Source: Balneola sp. (GTDB lineage: Bacteria > Bacteroidota > Rhodothermia > Balneolales > Balneolaceae). Taken from it: a stretch of DNA of 64,000 bases. The stretch is taken from the NCBI GenBank assembly GCA_003712055.1, contig RHLJ01000006.1, forward strand, positions 210,229 to 274,228, in the 5' to 3' direction. How positions within the stretch are numbered: position 1 is the stretch's first letter; each line of letters opens with the position of its first letter. Shown here piece by piece: positions 1 through 9,226 of this stretch. A program made the position numbers and the translations under genes. A model generated the notes under the pieces. The model was not told where the DNA came from. It saw only the letters and a list, made by a program, of their open reading frames with translations, and did not search any database.

Positions 1-1727
1 TTACCTTCGCGTTGTATATCGGTATTGCAATATGGAGTAAGGCTGCATCAACTAGTGAATTTTATGTAGCAGAAGGATCAGTAAAGCCACTAACCAATGG
101 AATGGCTACAGCTGCTGATTGGATGTCAGCTGCTTCTTTTCTATCTATGGCAGGCCTTATTTCATTTATGGGTTATGATGGAGCTGTTTACTTAATGGGA
201 TGGACTGGAGGTTATGTACTACTTGCACTGCTTTTGGCTCCTTATCTAAGAAAGTTTGGAAAGTTTACTGTACCTGACTTCATCGGCGACCGATACTACT
301 CGGATATCGCCCGTACCGTAGCCGTCATCTGTGCTTTGATCGTTTCGTTTACCTATGTGGCCGGGCAGATGAGGGGTGTTGGCCTGGTATTCTCCAAGTT
401 CCTGGAAGTTGAAATCTTTTGGGGTGTGGTTATTGGAATGACCATCGTTTTCTTCTATGCGGTTTTGGGAGGAATGAAGGGTATTACTTACACCCAAGTA
501 GCTCAATACTGTGTGCTCATTTTTGCTTTTATGGTTCCTGCCTTCTTTATCTCGATGCAGCTAACTGGGAGCCCTATTCCCCAACTTGGGTTTGGTTCAA
601 CCCTTAATGATGGCTCAGGAGTATTCCTTTTAGATAAGCTGGATCAACTGCATACCGAGCTTGGGTTTTCCGAATACACTTCAGGGACCAAGAGTATGCA
701 GGATGTGTTTTTTATCACCGTAGCTTTGATGGTTGGAACAGCAGGCTTGCCGCACGTGATCGTTCGGTTCTTCACGGTTCCAAAAGTAAAAGATGCTCGT
801 GTATCAGTAGGATATGCCCTTATTTTTATCGCCATACTTTATACCACTGCTCCCGCAATTGCTGTATTTGCCAGAACCAATTTGATAGAAACGGTTAGCG
901 AGCAACCTTATGAACAGATGCCTCCTTGGTTCGATACTTGGGAAGAAACTGGTCTTTTAGCCTGGGTAGATAAAGATGAGGATGGTCTGATTGATTACAA
1001 ACCCGGTGCTGCAATCGTTGGCGTACCAGAGCTTCTAAAAGAAAATGGAGAGGTTAAACGAGGGGAAGTAGGCGAGCCTTTATTTGGCAATGAAGTTACA
1101 AGCTCAGAGAACGAACTCTATGTAGATCGTGATATTATGGTGCTTGCAAATCCTGAAATAGCAGGACTCCCCAACTGGGTGGCTGCTCTTGTAGCTGCAG
1201 GAGGACTGGCGGCTGCACTTTCTACGGCTGCTGGTTTGCTATTAGTAATTTCTACCGCTGTTTCTCACGATCTGATAAAGAAGCAAATCAACCCAAATAT
1301 TTCTGATAAGGCGGAATTAAGATATGCACGGATCGCAGCAGCAGTTGCGGTAGTGGTTGCGGGATATTTTGGAATTAATCCACCTGGCTTTGTAGCCCAG
1401 GTTGTGGCTATTGCCTTTGGCTTAGCAGCAGCATCGTTCTTTCCAGCTATCATTTTGGGAATTTTTTATAAAAAGATGAACAGGGAAGGGGCAGTTGCAG
1501 GCATGGTAGCCGGGCTATTATTCACACTTGCCTACATCATTTACTTCAAAATTGCCTTTCCGGAACTTAATGTACCTGAAAACTGGTGGTTTGGTATTTC
1601 TCCCGAAGGAATAGGAACGCTGGGTATGTTAGTGAATCTGGTCGTTTCGTTAGCCATTGGAAGATTTTATCCTGAGCCCCCGGAAGAAGTCCAGGAAATG
1701 GTCGAAGAGATCAGATATCCCAAGTGA
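1..1727 (+). CDS. Sodium:solute symporter, VC_2705-like (5' end cut by window)
   Basis: Inner-membrane Na+-coupled solute transporter of the SSF family; substrate not determinable, with acetate/monocarboxylates the usual guess for relatives of ActP. The reading frame is open to the first base (residues TFALYIGIAIWSK precede any ATG), so the gene starts outside the window. About a dozen hydrophobic segments are visible, with SSF-like stretches such as AADWMSAASFLSMAG and LAAALSTAAGLLLVIS. A long acidic extracytoplasmic insertion (roughly codons 305-390) separates the two hydrophobic halves and contains DKDEDGLID, which fits a DxDxDG calcium-binding loop. Such a large insertion is typical of the VC_2705 subfamily rather than of PutP or ActP proper. 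It is convergent with the CotH gene. Confidence 0.88.
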   Translation, partial: TFALYIGIAIWSKAASTSEFYVAEGSVKPLTNGMATAADWMSAASFLSMAGLISFMGYDGAVYLMGWTGGYVLLALLLAPYLRKFGKFTVPDFIGDRYYSDIARTVAVICALIVSFTYVAGQMRGVGLVFSKFLEVEIFWGVVIGMTIVFFYAVLGGMKGITYTQVAQYCVLIFAFMVPAFFISMQLTGSPIPQLGFGSTLNDGSGVFLLDKLDQLHTELGFSEYTSGTKSMQDVFFITVALMVGTAGLPHVIVRFFTVPKVKDARVSVGYALIFIAILYTTAPAIAVFARTNLIETVSEQPYEQMPPWFDTWEETGLLAWVDKDEDGLIDYKPGAAIVGVPELLKENGEVKRGEVGEPLFGNEVTSSENELYVDRDIMVLANPEIAGLPNWVAALVAAGGLAAALSTAAGLLLVISTAVSHDLIKKQINPNISDKAELRYARIAAAVAVVVAGYFGINPPGFVAQVVAIAFGLAAASFFPAIILGIFYKKMNREGAVAGMVAGLLFTLAYIIYFKIAFPELNVPENWWFGISPEGIGTLGMLVNLVVSLAIGRFYPEPPEEVQEMVEEIRYPK

Positions 1728-1728
1728 A

Positions 1729-1791
1729 GAACATTGAATCGTGAACTTTGAACGCTGAAGTTCGATGTTCCTTGTTCAACGTTCAATGTTC
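1729..1791. repeat. GAACATTGAAC-type palindromic intergenic repeat, copy 1
   Basis: The left arm GAACATTGAA (1729-1738) and right arm TTCAATGTTC (1782-1791) are perfect complements, and further GAAC/GTTC units lie between them. The element fills the gap between two convergent genes, so it could act as a bidirectional terminator. Related copies occur at 3228-3269 and 19652-19722. Confidence 0.7.
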
Positions 1792-1813
1792 GATATGTTC
1801 ACTTCTGATTAGG

Positions 1814-3145
1814 TCATTCTACGAAGCTGGCTGCTACGGAATTCCGGGTTTCGATATAGCTCTGTAAAGAGCTTACAGAAGTGCTAAAGCTTGATGATTC
1901 CTGAGAAGCATATTCATTAAGCAAAGTTTCATAGCTGGAAAGGGTGGCATTTACTGTGGAACTTTCGAATACTCCTTCATTAAATTCTTGCACATAGTTC
2001 ATATACGTAGTTTCGTATTCCTCAATATCTATTATATATCGAATGATAGGCCAATCCGAGCTTACTTCGTCCATTCCTAAACTTAAAGCGCCGCCCATTT
2101 TTCCATCTTGAAAGGCTTCGTTATTATCCCATGGAATCCAGGTCAATATACCTTCATCATTGTAGAGGAAATAATTGTGCGTCATCAGGCCATAGGTATC
2201 CCAATTCTGGATTACATTATTTACAGCCAGGTATTTGAGAAAAGTGTCCACGTCAAAAATACCTTCGAGATCGGCTTTCCATTGGGTTTCGTCAGAGGTT
2301 CTTAAATCACTATGAAGTATATCATAAAAGCTTTGTACATCTGAATAATCGGCTTCATCTTCGTTAGTTTTCAAATCAAATTCAGATTCATCATAAGTGC
2401 CTAGTGCGAAAGAAGCTGCATCTCCATCGGGCTTATAGAGGTTACCATTGTCATCAGGAAATTGGGAATCGGGTACCGAATCATCTACCTCTTCAACAAG
2501 CGTATAGAGACCAATAAAATTTGATCCGTTCCCTCGATCTAAATAAACAGCATAAAAAGCAGTTCTGGGTGCTGAAACGCCAAATTCACGAAACAAATCT
2601 GGCGCAATTTTCTCACGCATGAAAGTGTCATCAGAGTAATTGTTTCCCAAATTCAATTGTTTGAATCCATAGAAACGCTGATCATCTATTTCGGGAAATT
2701 CATCTTCAAATTCATCAAAATCGAGCTTGAATGGGTATTTATCTCCTCCACTTCGGGAAGCATTTAATAAAGTGGAATTTCCTTTGTACCGGACTCCTAC
2801 TTTAGACCAAATCAAACCATCAAAGCTAATAGTAGCCGGAACCCAAACTGGAGTAAAATCAATGTCTTCAATGGAGCCAGTCAGGTTTTCGTCAAGATCA
2901 GCCTGCATGGCAGCCCAGTTACTTGAGCTGATAGTGATATCGATTCTTTTAAGAGTATTTTCCTCAAAAACGACCGAGTAGTTTGGATCAACATCATTGC
3001 TATGCGTTTCTGTAGTCCAGTCTGAAAGATCAAGTGCGGTACCATCATCTAAATCAACTTCCACAGAAGAACCGCTATCGGTTGAGTTTTCGCAAAATGT
3101 GAATAATAATAAGAGGGCAATTAAAAGTGGGGTGTGCTTTTTCAT
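1814..3145 (-). CDS. CotH-family lipoprotein
   Basis: A 443-residue exported lipoprotein: the N-terminus has a hydrophobic core ending in a lipobox (LLLFTFC, Cys near residue 18). The rest matches the CotH family, whose characterised members are atypical protein kinases of spore coats and bacterial secreted proteins. Visible family features are VGVRYKGNST, FKLDFDEF, the segment LNLGNNYSDDTFMREK, GLYTLVEEVDD, and the late motif LTWIPWDNNEAF, which corresponds to the conserved PWD metal-binding region. Length and order of motifs look complete. It is a single gene, divergent from the tricorn-like protease upstream and convergent with the symporter. The physiological substrate is unknown. Confidence 0.85.
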   Translation of the reverse strand: MKKHTPLLIALLLLFTFCENSTDSGSSVEVDLDDGTALDLSDWTTETHSNDVDPNYSVVFEENTLKRIDITISSSNWAAMQADLDENLTGSIEDIDFTPVWVPATISFDGLIWSKVGVRYKGNSTLLNASRSGGDKYPFKLDFDEFEDEFPEIDDQRFYGFKQLNLGNNYSDDTFMREKIAPDLFREFGVSAPRTAFYAVYLDRGNGSNFIGLYTLVEEVDDSVPDSQFPDDNGNLYKPDGDAASFALGTYDESEFDLKTNEDEADYSDVQSFYDILHSDLRTSDETQWKADLEGIFDVDTFLKYLAVNNVIQNWDTYGLMTHNYFLYNDEGILTWIPWDNNEAFQDGKMGGALSLGMDEVSSDWPIIRYIIDIEEYETTYMNYVQEFNEGVFESSTVNATLSSYETLLNEYASQESSSFSTSVSSLQSYIETRNSVAASFVE

Positions 3146-3227
3146 TCTTCAGGCCAAGAATATTGTTGACTGTCTAATATTAGTACACGCTTGCTAATAA
3201 TTACCCCTAAGAGGCTTCTTGAATAAA

Positions 3228-3269
3228 GAACATTGAACACTGAACCTCGAAGTTCCTTGTTCAATGTTC
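3228..3269. repeat. GAACATTGAAC-type palindromic intergenic repeat, copy 2
   Basis: GAACATTGAAC (3228-3238) pairs perfectly with GTTCAATGTTC (3259-3269). Unlike the other two copies this one lies between divergent genes, upstream of both, so a pure terminator role does not explain it. Confidence 0.7.
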
Positions 3270-3372
3270 AACTCAGGTTAGCTTTTTTATACGCTTTAAG
3301 TAAAACTATTTACAAAATCGGCGGCACGTTTTCTATACTTTCATGAAATTCAAAATTAAAGGGATTATTTAC

Positions 3373-6300
3373 ATGCGATCATTTCTTTCACTCTGTTTCT
3401 CGCTTTTTTTGGTGACTATTACCTTTGCCCAAGTTACTCCGGAATGGGTAAGATATCCTTCTATTTCTCCGGATGGATCAACCATCGCCTTTACCTATAA
3501 AGGAGACTTGTACACAGTACCGACTTCAGGTGGCCAGGCTTCCAGGATTACCTTTCATAAAGCACACGATTACATGCCCGTTTGGAGTAATGATGGCAGA
3601 CATATCGCTTTTGCTTCTGATCGATATGGAAATTTTGATATTTATGTAATGGACGCATTAGGTGGTGCAGCTACCCGCTTGACGTTCCATTCAAATGATG
3701 AAGAACCTTATACCTTTTCATCAGATAATAATTCAGTTCTATTCAAGGCCCAACGCCAGGACTTGGCAACTCATCGCCAATATCCAACAAGCAGACAGGC
3801 AGAACTTTATTCAGTGCCGGTAGGTGGGGGAAGAGTAGATCAGGTATTTACCGTTCCTGCTGAATATGTTCAGATGAACAGTGATGGTACTCAGCTAATT
3901 TACCATGATAACAAAGGGTATGAAGACCCATGGAGAAAACACCATCAATCAGCCATAGCCCGGGATATCTGGAGCTATGACACAAGATCAGGTGAGCACA
4001 CTAAAATCACCGAATTTTATGGAGAAGATCGCAACCCGGTTTATGATGATACTGAGCAGAATATCTATTATTTGAGTGAAGAAGGTGGCTCATTCAATAT
4101 TCACAAACTGAGCTTATCTAATCCTTCTACAAATACTCAATTGACTGAGTTTGATACCCACCCGGTTAGGTTTTTAAGTATCGGAAATGGGAGATTGGCT
4201 TTTGGCTATCACGGAGAAGTGTACACGATGCAGGAGGGAAGTGACCCAAGAAAGGTGAATATCTCAATCCGTACCCAGGATATTGCGAATAGCGATGAAA
4301 TTCTAAATGTGAATGGAGGAGTTTCTGAAATGGCTATTTCTCCTGATGGCAAGGAGATTGCCTTTATTGCTCGCGGAGAAGTATTTGTAACCACGGTAGA
4401 TGGTTCACTCACCAAAAGAATAACGAAAACTCCTGAAACGGAGCGCTTTGTTTCTTTTACTCCTGATGGTGAATCTGTTGTTTATGCTAGTGAAAGAGAT
4501 AAAAAATGGAGTATCTACCAAACAAAAAAGGTAAGGGAAGAAGAGCCTTTCTTCTATGCTTCCACACTGCTTGAAGAAGAAGCACTCATCGAGACAAATG
4601 TAGACAACTACCTACCAAAGATTTCTCCTGACGGTAAGAAGATAGCCTATATTGAGGATCGTAGAACGCTGAAGGTGATGGATCTTGAATCGAAGCGAAC
4701 GGTTACCCTGCTTACTCCTGAAGATTTATACCATATGCGAGATGGAGATAAGGACTTCAGCTGGAGCCCGGATAGTAAATGGTTATTGATGCGCTACGAT
4801 AAACTCCTCAATAATGCCGATATCGTACTTTTAGATGCATCAGGAGAGGAAGAAATGAAAACCTTGGTTCCGAGCGGATATTACGATACTAGTCCAAGTT
4901 GGGTGAATGAAGGGAAGCAGTTGCTTTGGTTTAGTAATCGCCATGGATTGAAGAGTTACGCTACCAGCGGTCGTTCTCAATATGATGTATATACCATGTT
5001 TTTTACCCAGGAAGGTTGGGATAAGTACAACCTCAGTGAAGAAGACTTCAAGTTAATGGAAGAACTTGAGAAGGCTGCTAAAGAAAAGAAGAAGGAAGAC
5101 GAGGATGAGAAAAAAGAAGACGAAGAAAAAGAAGAGGATAAAAGTTTGAACTTTGACTGGAATGGGATGGAAGATCGTACGGCCAGACTTACTATTCATT
5201 CTTCCAGTTTAGGTGATGCTGTTCTCTCAAAAGATGCTAGCAAACTGTACTACCTGGCACGTTTTGAACGAGGTTTAAACCTGTGGGAAACAAATCTGAG
5301 AACCCGGGAGACCAAGCAGGTGCTTAGATTAAATGCTGGCGGTGCCAGTCTAATGTGGGACGACAAAATGGAGAACCTTTATCTGTTAAGCAGTGGAAGA
5401 ATTTCGAAGATTGATCCGGGTGCTGGTTCTCAAAAATCGATTAGCATCAGTGCGGAGATGAATTTTGATTCAGAAGCCGAGCGAGAAGTCATGTTCGATC
5501 ATGTTGCCCTTCGAACCAGTAAAATCTTTTATGAGCCTAGCTTCCATGGTAACGATTGGGATATGCTTGTTGATGAGTACAAGCCAAAAGTCGCTCATAC
5601 AGGTAATGGCTATGAGTTTGCTGAGCTCTTAAGTGAAATACTAGGTGAATTGAATGTGTCTCATGCCGGAGGTCGGTTCGGTGATAATATCGATAATGGA
5701 GATGCAACAGCTTCATTAGGTATTTTTATGGATTATGAGCACACCGATGATGGTATCAAGATTGTAGAAGTAATTGAAGGCGGCCCACTGGATAAAGCCA
5801 AGTTCGATGTTAAGCCAGGTATGATTATCCAAAAAATTGACGGAGAAGTAGTTTCGGCTGATGAGGATGTAGCTAAATACCTGAACAGGAAAGCCGGAAA
5901 GTTCACACTCCTTGAACTAACCGATGAGCGAGGCAGAAACCCCGTTACTATCACCATGAAGCCTGTTTCGTTGGGAACAGAAAATGGATTGCTTTATAAT
6001 CGCTTCGTTAAAAAGAATGCAGAAGAGGTGAAAGAAAAGAGTGATGGAAAGCTGGGCTATGTTCATATCCCGGGAATGAGTGATGGTCCTTATCGAGATA
6101 TTTTTGAGGATATAATGGGCAAATACCTTGATGCTGAAGCGATCATTGTTGACACTCGTTTTAATGGAGGAGGAGATCTTGTAGCTGATTTGGCTATGTT
6201 TTTTACCGGAGAGCGATTTATTACCTATGCTACGGCTGATAAAGTGGTAGGAGGGGAACCAACTTCCCGCTGGACTAAGCCAACTCTGACTATGTTCAAT

Positions 6301-6600
6301 GAAAGTAATTACTCAGACGGACACTGCTATGCTCAGGGTTATGTTGATCTTGAAATAGGTACTACCCTGGGGATGCCCGTTCCAGGAACCTGTAGCTTTG
6401 CAGGATGGGAGCGATTGCCAAATGGTGGTGTATGGGGAGTTGTTCCTGTAAGCGCCAAAGATAAAGCTGGTCGCTGGATGGAAAACCTGGAAACCAAACC
6501 AGATATCCAGATTAAGAATATGCCTGGTGTTATCGATTTCGGAAGAGATCAACAGCTCGAAAGAGCTATTGAAGAGCTGATGGGGGAGGTTGAGGATTAA
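3373..6600 (+). CDS. Tricorn-type protease homologue, exported
   Basis: Large serine peptidase of family S41 with tricorn architecture, predicted to trim peptides outside the cytoplasm. From the chosen ATG a clean signal peptide follows (MRSFLSLCFSLFLVTITFA then Q); an ATG ten codons upstream (3343) is also possible. Order: PD40/WD40-like propeller repeats (SPDGSTIAFTYKG, SNDGRHIAFASDR and similar) over the first half, a strongly acidic/lysine-rich linker near codons 565-595 (KKKEDEDEKKEDEE), a second propeller, a PDZ domain (IVEVIEGGPLDKAKFDVKPG) and the C-terminal peptidase core. The nucleophile is probably the Ser in NYSDGH (codon 6313-6315), aligning with the tricorn SDG motif, and DTRFNGGGDLV forms the oxyanion side. 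It appears complete. Confidence 0.88.
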   Translation: MRSFLSLCFSLFLVTITFAQVTPEWVRYPSISPDGSTIAFTYKGDLYTVPTSGGQASRITFHKAHDYMPVWSNDGRHIAFASDRYGNFDIYVMDALGGAATRLTFHSNDEEPYTFSSDNNSVLFKAQRQDLATHRQYPTSRQAELYSVPVGGGRVDQVFTVPAEYVQMNSDGTQLIYHDNKGYEDPWRKHHQSAIARDIWSYDTRSGEHTKITEFYGEDRNPVYDDTEQNIYYLSEEGGSFNIHKLSLSNPSTNTQLTEFDTHPVRFLSIGNGRLAFGYHGEVYTMQEGSDPRKVNISIRTQDIANSDEILNVNGGVSEMAISPDGKEIAFIARGEVFVTTVDGSLTKRITKTPETERFVSFTPDGESVVYASERDKKWSIYQTKKVREEEPFFYASTLLEEEALIETNVDNYLPKISPDGKKIAYIEDRRTLKVMDLESKRTVTLLTPEDLYHMRDGDKDFSWSPDSKWLLMRYDKLLNNADIVLLDASGEEEMKTLVPSGYYDTSPSWVNEGKQLLWFSNRHGLKSYATSGRSQYDVYTMFFTQEGWDKYNLSEEDFKLMEELEKAAKEKKKEDEDEKKEDEEKEEDKSLNFDWNGMEDRTARLTIHSSSLGDAVLSKDASKLYYLARFERGLNLWETNLRTRETKQVLRLNAGGASLMWDDKMENLYLLSSGRISKIDPGAGSQKSISISAEMNFDSEAEREVMFDHVALRTSKIFYEPSFHGNDWDMLVDEYKPKVAHTGNGYEFAELLSEILGELNVSHAGGRFGDNIDNGDATASLGIFMDYEHTDDGIKIVEVIEGGPLDKAKFDVKPGMIIQKIDGEVVSADEDVAKYLNRKAGKFTLLELTDERGRNPVTITMKPVSLGTENGLLYNRFVKKNAEEVKEKSDGKLGYVHIPGMSDGPYRDIFEDIMGKYLDAEAIIVDTRFNGGGDLVADLAMFFTGERFITYATADKVVGGEPTSRWTKPTLTMFNESNYSDGHCYAQGYVDLEIGTTLGMPVPGTCSFAGWERLPNGGVWGVVPVSAKDKAGRWMENLETKPDIQIKNMPGVIDFGRDQQLERAIEELMGEVED

Positions 6601-6609
6601 CTGTTTAGG

Positions 6610-6645
6610 CTATGAGTAATTGCATGCCCACTCAATTACTCATAG
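6610..6645. terminator. Bidirectional hairpin between convergent genes
   Basis: A perfect 13-base inverted repeat (CTATGAGTAATTG at 6610-6622 and its complement at 6633-6645) with a 10-base loop follows the tricorn stop codon and faces the end of the minus-strand gene at 6672. It lacks a long T run, so terminator strength is uncertain. Confidence 0.55.
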
Positions 6646-6671
6646 TCATTCTGAGGTCGGTTCTTTTCTTT

Positions 6672-7091
6672 TCACACGTTTCCTCTTAAAATATCAAGTC
6701 TGTTTTCTGGAGCGGTCGGTGATAGAAAGTCAGGAATTGTTGAATCGGTTCTTCTCGGTCGAGACAAGAACTCAACAGGCCATTCGGTTATTCGCTCTTT
6801 CTTAATATGAATATACTCCCCACTTTCAGGTTCATCTATGTATTCTCTTTGCAGAATTAAGGCTATTGGTTCAACTGTTCCTTTAGTTGATTTAGAAAAT
6901 TCTAAGGCATCCTCAAAATTATCAAAGGCGTAAAAGTAGTCGTCTCCTTCAAACTTATTTTGAGCACCTTGCTCTGGGTGGCACCAAACTCGATACTCTA
7001 AAACTTCATCCCAAACAAATCCACCACCCGCAAATACTTTTGCAGGATAATTTCCCACTTCGCTACTATTTTTGACTTCAGGGTATTTCAT
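6672..7091 (-). CDS. Conserved hypothetical protein, 139 aa
   Basis: Small soluble protein with no signal peptide or membrane segment. The composition is aromatic and acidic, with the recognisable stretches YPAKVFAGGGFVWDEV, YRVWCHP, GDDYFYAF and FEDALEFS. I recall similar short proteins in Bacteroidota that databases sometimes label GCN5-like, but no acetyl-CoA-binding motif can be seen here, so I assign no function. It starts 2 bases after the gamma-glutamyltransferase stop codon and is therefore probably co-transcribed with it. The C-terminus from about residue 110 is low in predicted structure. Confidence 0.7.
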   Translation of the reverse strand: MKYPEVKNSSEVGNYPAKVFAGGGFVWDEVLEYRVWCHPEQGAQNKFEGDDYFYAFDNFEDALEFSKSTKGTVEPIALILQREYIDEPESGEYIHIKKERITEWPVEFLSRPRRTDSTIPDFLSPTAPENRLDILRGNV

Positions 7092-7093
7092 TT

Positions 7094-8770
7094 TTAGAAT
7101 CCAGCTACTCCCCCATCAGGGCTTGAACTATCAGAAGCGCCAATAAAGACACCATTTTCCTGATCCCAAATAATTCCCATCATTCGTCCGAGACTGCTTC
7201 TTGGAACCAGGGTGTGTCCCATAGCTTCAAGAGCGGCTTTTGTGTCAGGTGAAAGTGTATTCGGTTCATAAAGAATTCGATCAGGTAACCATTGGTGGTG
7301 AACTTTCATGGACTCAATGGCATGGTCAACGCGCATGTCAAATTCGATAACTTTTAGAACGGTCTGGAATGTAGTATTGATGATGGTTCGTCCACCGGGA
7401 GTTCCAATTACGAAATAAGGCTTTCCGTCCTTAGCAATAATGGTTGGACTCATACTCGAAAGCATACGTTTTTCCGGTTCGATTTGATTTGGAAGTGTTC
7501 CAATCCGACCCGAGCGATTAGTTTCTCCCGGAATGGCATTGAAGTCTCCCATTTCATTATTCAGGATAAAACCAAGTTCAGGAGAACCTAAGCGAGAGCC
7601 ATATGAGAACTCAAGTGTGTACGTAAGAGAAACTGCATTTCCATCCTTATCGATTACAGAAAAGTGGGTTGTACTTTGCCCATCATACAATTGTCCAAAC
7701 TTAGAGGAATCGCTCACAGAAGCTTGTTCCCAATCGATATTTGAGAAGCGTTGTTGTGCATGTTCTTTGGAGGTTAACCGGTCTACAGGCATTTCAGGAT
7801 TGAAATCTGGATCACCTAAATATTCAGCACGATCAGCATAACCACGACGCATTGATTCGGCCATAAAGTGAACGTATTTGGTGGAATTGAAAGGCATTTC
7901 TTCAAAGTCGACCAGTTCCATCATATTCATCATTTGAATTAGCGTCGCTCCCCCGGAACTAGGCGGCCCCATTGAAATGATGTCGTACTCTTTATATGTA
8001 CCTGTTACCGGTGCTCTCTCCACAGAGTTGTATTTAGCCAAATCCTCCATGGTAATAATTCCACCATTCTCAGCCATGTAGCTTGCTAGTTTTTCTGCAA
8101 CTTCACCTTTGTAAAAACCATCCTGACCTTCATCTCTAATTTTCTTTAGCACATAAGCGAGTTCAGGTTGTTTCCAGATTTCGCCCATTTTTAGTGGGAC
8201 ACCAGTCCCATTGGTTAAAAAATTCCGGATGAACTCGTTATCAGTAGAATTCTCTGAAAAATTCTTCGCATGTTGTGCGAGGGTGAAACTCAAAGGGAAT
8301 CCGTCTTCTGCTAATTCTATTGCTGGTTGAAGCAAATCTGCCCAGGGCAAACTCCCATATTTTTGATGAGCATCCCATAAACCAGCTACTGTACCTGGTA
8401 CTCCCACTGATAGAAAACCAGTATTATTACTTCTTGAGATATAGTTTCCATCTTCATCCAGGTACATCGTTTTAGTTGCTGCAAGCGGAGCTTTCTCACG
8501 AAAATCGAAGGTCGTGGACTCCCCTTCACTATCCATATAAACCAAAAAACCACCTCCACCGATATTTCCTGCTTGAGGATGTACTACAGCGAGGGCAAAA
8601 GCTGTGGCAATACTAGCATCTATTGCATTTCCACCTTGTTGAAGAATTTCAGACCCAACTTCAGAGGCTATCATATTATCGGAAGCAACCATTCCATTTT
8701 GATAATAAACTTGAGCGTTTATGGAAGAAGTGAATAGTGCTAAAAGTGCAACAAGCAAAAGCTTTTTCAT
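7094..8770 (-). CDS. ggt: Gamma-glutamyltransferase
   Basis: Periplasmic enzyme that hydrolyses or transfers the gamma-glutamyl group of glutathione; made as a proenzyme that cleaves itself. The start is set at the ATG giving MKKLLLVALLALFTSSINA, a clear signal peptide; the longer open frame up to 8932 only reads through intergenic repeats. Family marks: GGNAIDASIATAFAL near the N-terminus, GNIGGGGFLVY, GPPSSGGATLIQMMNM, the catalytic Thr in DGQSTTHFSV (first Thr of the small subunit), and the late SSMSPTIIAKDGKP and GTPGGRTIINT motifs. Length is normal for the family. A small hypothetical gene follows 2 bases downstream. Confidence 0.93.
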   Translation of the reverse strand: MKKLLLVALLALFTSSINAQVYYQNGMVASDNMIASEVGSEILQQGGNAIDASIATAFALAVVHPQAGNIGGGGFLVYMDSEGESTTFDFREKAPLAATKTMYLDEDGNYISRSNNTGFLSVGVPGTVAGLWDAHQKYGSLPWADLLQPAIELAEDGFPLSFTLAQHAKNFSENSTDNEFIRNFLTNGTGVPLKMGEIWKQPELAYVLKKIRDEGQDGFYKGEVAEKLASYMAENGGIITMEDLAKYNSVERAPVTGTYKEYDIISMGPPSSGGATLIQMMNMMELVDFEEMPFNSTKYVHFMAESMRRGYADRAEYLGDPDFNPEMPVDRLTSKEHAQQRFSNIDWEQASVSDSSKFGQLYDGQSTTHFSVIDKDGNAVSLTYTLEFSYGSRLGSPELGFILNNEMGDFNAIPGETNRSGRIGTLPNQIEPEKRMLSSMSPTIIAKDGKPYFVIGTPGGRTIINTTFQTVLKVIEFDMRVDHAIESMKVHHQWLPDRILYEPNTLSPDTKAALEAMGHTLVPRSSLGRMMGIIWDQENGVFIGASDSSSPDGGVAGF

Positions 8771-8900
8771 ATAAATTAGATGACCATTACTAAGTTTTTG
8801 ACTGGCAACAATAAACGAAGATTTCCGGGTGAAATAAATAATAGTTTCTTTGAACCTACCTCCTGTCCGCCGTAAATATACTATAGAAGGCGGGCTCAAT

Positions 8901-8973
8901 CCCCTCCGGTGGAGGGGAGGCTCGTTGTTCAATTTCTAAATAAAGTTAAAAAAGTTCCCCTCTTGGGAGGGGA
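8901..8973. repeat. GC-rich CCCCTCC/GGAGGGG palindromic intergenic element
   Basis: Two short hairpins lie next to each other: CCCCTCC-ggt-GGAGGGG (8901-8917) and TCCCCTC-ttgg-GAGGGGA (8956-8973), the second followed by ATACAGGGGTGGGTTT. They stand out from the AT-rich surroundings. From memory, similar GC-rich elements recur between genes in Bacteroidota-type genomes; here they lie in the leader region upstream of ggt. Confidence 0.6.
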
Positions 8974-9110
8974 TACAGGGGTGGGTTTTACTTGGCAAAT
9001 GATTTAAGTAATTGCCTTTAAATTTTCATTTTGAGCTAATCAACCATCCGCGAGGTACGAAGCGGTCTAAGGGTAACTTGTAATAATTCTGAGATAGCTT
9101 CACTCCGTTC

Positions 9111-9166
9111 GTTAATAGTTATTCGTTATTGGCAAGTCATCTTTCCAATAACGAATAACTATTAAC
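9111..9166. terminator. Long perfect hairpin after the S41 peptidase gene
   Basis: A 22-base perfect inverted repeat (arms 9111-9132 and 9145-9166, 12-base loop) lies 60 bases beyond the stop codon of the S41 peptidase gene and upstream of ggt. It most likely ends the rng-hslVU-S41 transcript. The rest of the 456-base gap (8771-9226) holds the GC-rich repeat and no recognisable gene. Confidence 0.65.
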
Positions 9167-9226
9167 GGATAACCAAACGTTAAGGATTAACCCAAAAAGG
9201 TTTTACAGTCTCAGGGGCCTAATACT

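Noticed and set aside
8771..8932. N-terminal 54-codon extension of gamma-glutamyltransferase
   Set aside because: It reads through intergenic sequence including a GC-rich repeat, and the downstream ATG gives a perfect signal peptide.
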